Source: Lingula anatina (lineage: Eukaryota > Brachiopoda > Lingulata > Lingulida > Lingulidae). From it: 64,000 nucleotides of DNA. The position numbers and the translations under genes are program-made. The DNA is taken from contig NW_019775642.1 of NCBI RefSeq assembly GCF_001039355.2, positions 100,110 to 164,109 of the forward strand. Direction: 5' to 3'. The notes under the pieces are model-generated. The model was not told where the DNA came from and searched no databases. It worked only from the letters and a program-made list of their open reading frames with translations. Positions within the stretch are counted from its first letter, which is position 1; every line of letters begins with the position of its first letter. Shown in pieces: positions 49,756-60,300 of the stretch.

Positions 49756-52700
49756 ATGGATCGAATCCAGGATTGTAGCCCTACGACGTTGGTCTTAGTT
49801 ACAGCGGTGGTGATTTTGGTCGTTGCCTACATGTTCAAGAGTTTGCTGGAAAAGAAACCGGTGAGTGGGAACGGCGTGATACATGTACCCAACCACCCAT
49901 CCCCTCATCACAAGCACGGTTTAAATGTCAGTTAAAATATTATGGCATTTTCTAAATTACTGTGCAATTGAAATACGCAGTGTATGTACAGAATGTAGAA
50001 TGAATACAAGGCATTTCCATCTTAATTATATGCTTATTTTCAATATCATGCTTTTCAGGAAAATCTTCCGCCTGAGGTACCGTCCAGCATCCCATGGCTT
50101 GGTCAAGCTGTCAGTTTTGGCCAGCGCCCTCTCGAGTTCCTAACAGAGGCATATGAAAAGGTACTCACAAATTTGTATAATACCATACTTCGGCTTCACA
50201 AGTACAAGTAAAATAATATAAATAGTGACAGTAAAAAGTGGAGAACACTTAAAGCATGCATGTGCAAATACATTACACACACACATGCATACAGGTATAT
50301 GCATGCATCCACATGTACATGGAGAGTGCACTGACACACATTACAAATAGATTGTAGTAAGTATACTATGATTAGTGGCTCGATTGAAATTTGAGACTTT
50401 TGATAAGTACATATGTATTTTGTACATTTTAGCTCTTTTTTTCCACAGGGTATATTGAGGTTTTAATTGAATGTGCCATATGAGAAACTATTATTATTAT
50501 TATTATTATTATTATATACATAAAGTACTCATTTCTTTCTACCAGCATGGCGCTGTCTTCAGCTTCACAATGGTGGGGAAGACATTTACATTTCTGGTTG
50601 GATCTGAGGCATCAGCACTGCTGTTTAACAGCAAGAATGAAAACTTGAATGCAGAGGAGGTGTACAGCAAGTTGACGACCCCTGTGTTTGGACGAGGGGT
50701 GGCATATGATGTCCCCAATCATGTGAGTTGAAGTTCAGGGTGATCAGGGTACTTGTTAACATCCTGAGTTTCAAATTTAAGACAAGGAGTGGCTTAATGT
50801 GGTGTCCCCAATTCAGTGACTTACAGTTGAAATTCAGGGTCTCCAGAATGCTTGCAATCACTAGCTCTTTTAAAATTGCCCCTGGCATTATATTTTCTTT
50901 TCAGCTTTTGTGGGTAATTCTGATTGCTTTCACAGATTTTTAATGCTGGTTAAAAACATCATTACAAATCATTCCTTACTGAAAAATAGCCCAATACATT
51001 TCTAATGCATATTGACAAACGTGCAACAGATAATTTGTGAAAAAAAAAGACAAATTAATGGTTGATTTTTCAGATTTTCCTGGAGCAGAAAAAGATGTTT
51101 AAGACTGGTCTGAACATTGCCCGTTTCAAGCAACATGTCCCTATGATAGAAGAAGAGACAGTGGAATACTTCAAAAGATGGGGAGATGCAGGAGAAAGAG
51201 GTGAAATATACAATACTGTTTTGCATTGATTTTATACTATAATTGAAAGATACTCTTCCACATTAATACTTCAGTAAATGATTGAGTATCGCTCGTCCTT
51301 ATCTTATATTTTGGTGGGACCAAGGCAGAAAGCTTAATATATGCATTAGTCATGCCTTTATGCAGGGAGACAGATAGACAAAAACAGACAGACAAATAGA
51401 TAGATCATCAATGACATCTGCAAAAATTGATAGTTCCATGTTATGGATGTTATGTAATAGTTGTGGGAAGTTGTTTGAGAATTAATTTTCTCTTATATTC
51501 ACCTATTTTCCCTTTCAGATATATTTGTCGCCCTGTCAGAGCTGATCATCTTAACTGCCAGTCGCTGCTTACATGGTACAATTTTTTTTTTAGAAAATAG
51601 TTTGATAATTAATACAGTCATTTAATATGCATGCAATATTTGTTGACTGACCTATAGGTTGAAATTATTAATTGAAACAATGGTCACATCTCAATTCTGT
51701 TTGATACCATATCACTAGATAGAAATGAAGTGATTCAATAAATATAGAATCTGAAATAAAAATGGTTTTGCACTTAGAAATAATTTCCAGTAAGATTATC
51801 AGAAGGGTGATAATTTAGAAAGTATAATTAACGTTTGTCTTTTTATCAGGAAAAGAGATCAGATCAGTGCTAAATGAGGAAGTAGCCCAGCTGTATTCTG
51901 ATTTAGATGGCGGTTTCAGTCATGCAGCTTGGCTTTTACCTGGATGGCTGCCACTCCCTAGCTTTAGGTACACTTGTGAATTTAACAAAATAAAAATTTT
52001 TAATTCAAAAGATTAAATCTAATTTATGAATAAAATTAGGGGAAAGCAAATATTTTAAAGTTGAATTATTTTTTCAGCAGAAATAAGGAAAAAAAGGTAA
52101 ATAATCTGTACCAGTATAAATTGAATATTAAGGAGTTTAACCCTCTTATGTGAGATAAACTTGGGTTTTTTTATGAAGAGATGAGGGAGAAGAGGGGTTG
52201 AAAGCAAAAGTCCTTCTCCAGCTCATGTTTTCTCCAACTGATTATTTCAAAGAAAAAAATATTGGTTCTCTTTTCCTCCCTCAGATTCTGTGATTAAAAG
52301 TAAATACTTTTTGATATTTCTAGAAAAAGGGATGCAGCTCACAAAGCCATTAAGCAGGTGTTCTACAAGGCCATTGCTAAAAGACGAGAGTCCCAGGAAA
52401 AAGAGGATGACATGTTGCAGACTTTACTGGACTCTACTTATAAGTGAGTGACTGTATAATACATATGCTTAATGTTAATCTTTGAAATTGTTTGCAGCAG
52501 AGGTTAGGCATTAAAGTAATCGGAAACACTTTAAATGTAATATCTCCCACATTACACAGAAAGGTATCTTGTCTTTGAAAGTGATGTTTGTCTGTGTTGC
52601 CAAAGTGGAAACTACCCTGGTTGAACTATATTTAACATTACTGTTGGACTTGTGACACAGTGTTGCAAATTTGGTTCTAACTCAATGTGATTTTTCTTTA

Positions 52701-54038
52701 GCCTAAAAAGTCAAGTTCGAAATAAGATCCCACCAGATTTTTATTTATTTATTTACTTATAATTCTTGGATAATTTTCATTTTAGAACAGGCCGTCACCT
52801 CACAGATGATGAAGTAGCTGGTATGTTGTTGGGACTTTTAATGGCTGGCCAGCATACATCTTCTACAACAAGTGCTTGGTTAGCCTTCTTCTTGGCTAAA
52901 AATAAAGATATTCAGGTTTGTGAATTTTGTCTTCAAGGTATGACTGAGAATCAAGTGCAGTTCTTCGTTTTTTTATAATTGTAATAATATTAGCATGTTA
53001 TATACAGTTAGTTTTTGGGTATGAAAGGTCATCATGTTGGGTATTTGTATTTCATTTATTTATTTATTTATTATGTACAAAAACGTGTCTACATTTTGAG
53101 TCGCCATCATGGTGATCTGTTTGATATGTTGTCTTCACAAATGTGGTAGGTGTTGTGTACTTCGTGTTTTTTGTATTTTAACTGCTGTTGTGGCAGTTAT
53201 GAAATGGTGGTATATAGTTTTTGTTTTATCACATTGACAAATAAAGGGCTTTAATCAATATCCCAAAAAAAAGTCATTGTCATTGTCTCCTGTCCAACCT
53301 CGGTGGTCAGCCATCTGGACACAGTTTGAAATTAACAAAAGAGAAATGTCCAATTATAACGTTCTCTAAAGTAAATAATATCCTAGCATAAATTTTCTTA
53401 AAAATAAATTTTTTCTGTTCTTGTTTAAAATCATCTCTGTGTATATAATGCTTTTCTCTTTAGGACCAATTATATGAAGAACAGGTGTCTGTGTGTGGGT
53501 CAGACTTGCCACCATTACAGTATGACCAGTTGAAGGACCTCACCCTCCTGGACAGGTGTCTGAAAGAGACTCTCAGGCTCAGACCACCTATTATGGTTGT
53601 TATGAGAGAGTGCAAAACACCACAGGTAAAAGTAGAGAATTATTTCACTCGTTCAGATTCAAACATCGTACCAGCTGGATCAGTCCACCTTTGCAAGTTG
53701 ACTTTGTATAACAGTTTTAAATGCTTTGCATAATAACAATACATTTCTCTTCTTTTTAATCTTTTTTAAGTTCAGAAATTTAAAACCTGCCCAAATACAT
53801 GTAGTCTTGCTAAAGGAAATAACACTTAGACTTTTGAAATTGAATTTAAAACTATTCTCCACATACCAGTAATTTTGTGCCTACACTTGTATTTCGTTTT
53901 AACATGATTTTTTATATTGTAGAAAGTGAAAGGATACACAATACCCCCAGGTCACCAGGTATGTGTGTCACCAACTGTCAACCACAGCCTCAAAGACCAA
54001 TGGGGACAGGACAATGACCAGTTTAGACCCGACAGGTG

Positions 54039-54097
<59 letters not shown>

Positions 54098-54674
54098 TGT
54101 CAGATTGTTCTTTAGCTTTTATAGAGAGTATAAATAGGATTCTGTATGTCATTGGTTTGAGTGCATGCTGTTAATTATCTTAATTTATGCCTGATGAAAA
54201 TAATTTAAATTGATAAATTAATACTTTCAATGTCCTTATGTATTTTATAAAATGTTCGATTTACTATATCTTTAAATATTCTACAAATGTGTCAATTGTA
54301 TTATATCTATTTACCATGAAAAAATTCAATTTGCGCAAGGTGTTTCAGTGTTTATACATTCCTTTGCTTGCTAGACCATGAAATCAGCACCACATTAACT
54401 TTTTTTATCTTTCTTTTCCCTCTGCTACAGGTTTCTCTCCGACGAAACTTCCAACAGTGAAAAGTTTGCCTACATTCCTTTCGGAGCTGGACGCCATCGC
54501 TGTATTGGGGAAATGTTTGCCTATGCCCAGATCAAAACGATATGGTCCGTCCTGCTTCGAAAATATGAATTCGACTTAGTGGATGGGTATTTCCCCTCAG
54601 TGAATTATACAACCATGATCCACACGCCTTATAAACCTGTTATTAGGTATAAGAAGAGGTCGAGACCACTCTGA
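49756..54674 (+). CDS. CYP51: Sterol 14-alpha-demethylase (CYP51), 11 exons
   Basis: ER-anchored cytochrome P450 that removes the 14-alpha-methyl group of lanosterol or 24,25-dihydrolanosterol. Exons: 49756-49860, 50059-50160, 50546-50722, 51074-51200, 51519-51575, 51850-51967, 52324-52443, 52786-52915, 53464-53625, 53923-54035, 54431-54674. All phases match, giving 484 residues. An N-terminal membrane helix (about 10-27) is followed by a Pro-containing hinge. The CYP51 signature [11 protein letters not shown] is at 117-127, the I-helix [10 protein letters not shown] at 289-298 with the CYP51-specific His292, ExxR (KETLR) at 346-350, and the heme loop [12 protein letters not shown] with Cys428. 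A candidate poly(A) signal AATAAA is at 54771. Divergent with LSS, whose product is its substrate. Very sure. Confidence 0.97.
54041..54097. repeat. (CT)n(CA)n microsatellite at the CYP51 intron 10 donor
   Basis: The run begins five bases after the GT donor of intron 10: about 18 CT followed by about 10 CA dinucleotides. The donor itself (GTGACC) is a weak match to consensus, so this tract may matter for splicing. Confidence 0.9.
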
Positions 54675-55650
54675 TGATGTAGCAAAATTATCAAAATTCT
54701 TGTCATTAATTTTTTTTTTTTACTAGAGTGGTTAATTATTTCTTAAAGTTGAATTTATTGCGTAGTGGTAAATAAATTATACCGTGGTAATTTTAATTAA
54801 GCTAATTCATTGTACTGCGGTGGAAATTCTATAAAATGGAATACAAATCTACCGAACAGGTTAGAAACCAAAGGACTGGAAAGACTTGCTTGATACTTAT
54901 AGTAACATGTTTGTTGCCCCCACCAGACGCTGACTGAGAGGTGACGCAATTGTGCATAAATCCTACCTGATCATTTAACTAAAATGTGCACAGCTAATAG
55001 TGAATGCCTAGAGAAATATCGGTGAACATGTAGTAAAACGTTCTATGGCCCTTGCAGAGGGTAACATGTTCATAATCTCAGGATAAATGAAGGAGGGAGC
55101 GAAGCAGTATTTTTAATCGACATTGCAAAACCGTCTTGATACTTAACCGTCTGAATGAATATTAACTATATTAAGTTTTGTTAAATTAAGTGTTTTAAAT
55201 GGATTGCTTTAAACTATTCATACTTTTGTCTGAAATGAGATCTGTAAATATTGTATGCGTTTCTACATTGTTATTCAATATACAATTTGTTAAAAGTAAA
55301 AAAGATGAATGGTCAATAAGAAGCTTTTGAACGAACACGCTGAGAGCGTAAATTTCTTGTTATTGCTAAATCCGTATCGATTGTCCCCTGCGAGAATATT
55401 ATCATTAAACCTTTTTTCTAACTCTCTCTAGTGTAAAACGAATGCGGTTTTATTTGCGAAAAAAAAAACGCTGTGACAGTGTGTGCTGATAATGTGAGGG
55501 CCCGCATGTTTTGCGCAAATGGCTGATGCTAGCGTTATATGGATTTTCCGGTTCTTGTCGTGTCGTGTCACCTACTGTGGCTATTTGGACATTTTTGGAC
55601 AGCAGCAGAAGGGGGTTGGTCCATTGGAGAGAGGAGGCATTTGAGCCTTA

Positions 55651-55853
55651 TACCCTATTCCCACAGATTTTAGATCGATCTATCCCTGTGGGGAGTCTCA
55701 CTAGATTACTGTCAGCTTAGCCGGCTTAAGCGTCTGTCCCGCCTACTAAAAGCTGTGAGTGGGTAATTTACTACCGTGCGCGCTTGGCCGACAGCAATTT
55801 AGTCGAGTTAGGTCGATCTAGATGGATCGATCTAAATTTGAGGGAATGCAGCC
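55651..55853 (+). mobile_element. MITE family 1, copy D
   Basis: About 203 bp with ends TACCCTATTCCCACAGATTTT and AAATTTGAGGGAATGCAGCC, flanked by TTA on the left and TAA on the right. Slightly shorter than the other copies because part of the right half is missing. Confidence 0.8.
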
Positions 55854-56672
55854 TAATACGCGGGTCCATAGTGCGTGTGTGGGAGTTTTAGTTGAAGCAT
55901 GTTTTAGTTGAAGCACAAGGATAAAATTTTGGCTTGATCACTTCACTCGGCAAATTTAAAACTGTTCTATATGACATTTTTACTTTCATGTGTTGAGCAC
56001 ATGGTTGGAATGCTTAGTTTGGTTTTGTGTATGTCGTTCGTTATGACTTCCTTTTAGGGACGGACGGGGGGAGGGAATAATGTATATACGGAGATCGATA
56101 AAGGGGGGGCACGTTCTTGTTTTCCCCTCCTCCCTCTCCATTTATCCACCATGGTAATACATTAAACCAATAACTCTTCTGTACATAAATTCACTCGACC
56201 CTTAAACAAAATCTAGGGGTCACTGTTCAGCGGTCCAGGGCAAAATGGACTGGTCAACACCACTTTTTATCCAGAATTATCGTTGCAAACTATAATTACT
56301 TCGTCATGTATCAATTCCCGCCCTTAGTTCACTAGGGTGTCTCCCGTTTTAACCAACATACATAATTGTAAAACAAAGCAAATAATTTAATTCAAAAAAG
56401 ACATTTAAAGTCTTGGCTATAAATATCGGTACATACTATACATTGTCCCAGTTTACCCTTTTAATGTCATTATTATCATGTTTAGTTTAATAATAATAAT
56501 GATAATGATAATAACATATATTTTGAACAACGCCTAAATTTATTACCTCGGTCATATTTATTACCTTGGACATATATTATAGGTGCCGTGTACATGGTGT
56601 GCCCTAAATTTATTCATTTGTGCCCGAGGTAAAGCCCGCACTCCATATAACTCCGCCTCCTGCGTAGGTCGT

Positions 56673-56786
<114 letters not shown>

Positions 56787-57302
56787 TACATGTAGATACA
56801 TGCATACCTGCATGTCTACAGTTTAGTCGAATTCCCAGGTTTGTGCCCTCTTGTTTACCCTCTGATATAAGGGACCTCTAAAATACAGAAATGTAGTATA
56901 CAAAAGTAAAGTATCGGTGTAAAAAAACTACTAGCGCACCCTGTGGTCAGAGAGCACCTAACGTTAAGAGGTCACAGCTGATACTGTGATGAGTTTACAG
57001 TGACCTTTGACACACAGGGTGGTCCTCGATAACCACTAACACGAAGGTAAACAATGTGTTGCTGGGTATATAACCTTACTGTGTTGTGCCTTAGAGATGG
57101 GTACTGTTGATGAACTAAGCTAACGATCTGCGTTATTTTGCGCTTGTCTTCTGCTCCAGGACCTAACATCTGTGTTGTTGGTTCGACCTGTGTGACGTCA
57201 TACGCGACAGACCACAACGTAACAGCAACAGGCGAGATTACATCTTTGCGGTTTCTCCTTTAAAAAACATACTAGCGAGAAAGAAGCGTTATTTATCACA
57301 AA

Positions 57303-60300
57303 ATGGCAGCAACCTCGAGCTTCACCTTGACTTTGCTTGTGGGGTTCCTCTGTTGTTCTCTGAGCTTAAACACTGAGCAGGTGCCGTGTTACACCTCTGA
57401 GAAATCCCCATATCGGTTATACGGTTCCAAGACGGCGTACGAGGAGATACCGGCGAATTGGAATGGAAGTGTAACAAGGAATACCGACTCGGTGGAGCAA
57501 GGTGAGGAGTTGTCCTCGAGTAGATGTCCAAGGAAAGAACGGGTGACGGGTCGATTAATTCCTCGTCCTGTATGTGAGCGCTTGCGCGTTCAGGATTTCA
57601 CTCAAGGTTAATGAATCGTGATTCTGGGAAGGGGGTGCTCTATACTATAGGCCTACTGGGTGATGGAATTAATTGCATGCCAAAATTCATGTTGGACAGT
57701 AGTAAAAATTGTCAGCTAGGGACATTTGTGAATATCTTGTGAACATCATGCAGAGGGTGTGATTGCGGCTCAAAGCTAAATAATATTTGCTGAGCGACAT
57801 AAGAAAATATAAAACGGTGGACGAGGGCAAGTTTGTTATAATTTGTAGAGGATAGGGTTTTAAAAATAAGTTGCTTTTGTTTCGATTTGCTCGCTATACT
57901 GATTTATGGGAACTGAAAAGTGAGCACTTTTGAAGTTGGGGAGGAAGTTGGCTCAAAAACTGAAAAAAAAAAAAAAAAATTAACACAAAATCGGGTTTAT
58001 GGATTGTGATTCTGTCAACGGTTTTGATATGGCGTATACCTTCGTGATTATATAAAAGAAAGTATAGACATAACCAGTGATATTTTTGCTATAGCCTATA
58101 AAGGTTTAACGTAAATGATGCGACTTGAAGCACCAGCGTCTAACTTTTCATTTATTTACTTAGCGCACTTATCATGCTCAAAGATCGAGTGTCTGTCTCA
58201 TTGTTTCACATTTATCACATCTTATCTTTGTGGAACGACTACGTAATGTTTCTTGTGACATGCAGATGTAAAGTGACAGAGAGTCCCCCATGATAGAGGG
58301 TCCGCTTTCCATTCATTTGTGCAAGTAAATCTAGATTTTGACCCATTTAGGTCAGGCTAACCCTAACCATAATAACTAAATGGAGGGCGGACTTTGTTAC
58401 ATACGCCCTTACTTACACTGGCACAATATTTGAACATAGGTTCACGGTGAAGATAAGGATAAATAAGGATTATAGAAGAAAAAGGAAATAGACGCTGGTG
58501 GTGTGAGCGGAAGGGCAAGTAGCTTTAAAACTTTTGACACAGATTGTTTGATTAATATCTTGTCACTAGACCAGTAATTGACCAAACAGAACTAAAAGGT
58601 TTATTTTCCTCGATAAAAAAATGCAGTTTCTTTACAACTCAAGAGTCATTGTTGGAACCGTCCCTGTACTTGGATTCGATGTTTTGTACCGTTTGTAATT
58701 GAACAACACGGTATAAATCTAATCACGTTTTATTTAAACCGATATGTTTTCCAGCCATTTCAAAATTGATGAATAAATAAATATCGACCTCAGATACTCT
58801 TATTGGAGGGTTATTTCGTTTTTAGGAATCACTAATAAAACTTTTAAGTGCAAACATGTATATAGTTTTGGGTGACGTTAAGACATAAATATATGACAGT
58901 GCTGCATTTTAAAGGTTTATTATATCCTACACAATTAAAACATGTATATAGTTTTGGGTGACGTTAAGACATAAATATATGACAGTGCTGCATTTTAAAG
59001 GTTTATTATATCCTACACGATTAAAACATATCCCCAGGTTGCAATCCAATCATGATTTGGCATCTGAATCGCCATGGATACCGTTACCCTGGAGACGATG
59101 ACATAGAGCTGTTCAACACCGTACTACCTGTATTCAGAGACGGAATTGTAAATAATGCTACAGGTGAAGTTAATGAACAGGAAATGCCTGTAAGAATTTT
59201 AGTTCAAAATGAAGTTATTTTTTTTACAGACAAAAATGCGTTCTCCCAAATACATAAGCTTAATCCATTAAAACATCTCTCAACAACGCGCACGAGCTCC
59301 TCTATCAAGACAATTTTGTGAGCTGTAAATTTTGTTTCGAATATTTTATTTCCTTTATCTTGTGTTGTCCCACAAGCTCAGTACATACTTTGGTAATTAG
59401 GAACCAATATTCTTTTTTTCAAAGTCCCTTTTGATGTGAAAAAAAATCAAATTGTTTTACTCTGTTCTCAAGCTGTATTTAATACATCGTTGTCTTTTTG
59501 TATTTAGGAAAATGGCCAGTGTCCAGTTTTATGAAGACGACATTATAAACTTTTTGCTTTAATTGTTTAGTGGCCGGTCAGTTTTGTGCTGGAGATCTCG
59601 CGGCACTACGAGACTGGACCCCAAGAATGGTTCCCAGGGATGATTCCAAGCTTGTGGAAACTGGTCATCGAGAGTTAATGAGCATTGGTAAGACACAACA
59701 TTATCTTAGACAGTTATTTAGTTGCCGAAAGTATAGAACCTAGAATACAATCATTATTAATAAAAAATGAGTCAGTTTGCATCTGACCATTTTTACTAAT
59801 TCATTCTTTCCTATGGATCACAAAGGACGGAAAGCAAAAAAAAAAAAAAAAAATAATAATAATAATAATAAAAAAATTTAAAAAAAAGGTTACAGGATAT
59901 ACTGCAGTTCTTACTTAGTATTTCTTACATTGCATAACACAAGTACATCAGCTTTTTTTATCGTGTGCGTATCCAATTTATGCACCGTTTTTGCTAAACA
60001 TATTTCCAGCTGACCATTTCCGGGGAAAATATCCCTCCTTACTGAATGTATCAGTGGACGCACTGTTGGCGAATTTCACCTTCCGCCACACCGATAAGGA
60101 GAGAACGAGAATGAGCGCTAAGGCGTTTGTAAAGGGGCTACTTAAACAACCAGGTAATTTATTTAATGTCTTCAAACAAGGCCAGACTGAAGGAGGTTTT
60201 ATTTAAGCACCCAGATAAGTGACTGCATGTCATATTAAATGCAGGCGTGCNAAAAAAAAGGTAACAGGATATACTGCAGTTCTTACTCAGTATTTCTTAC

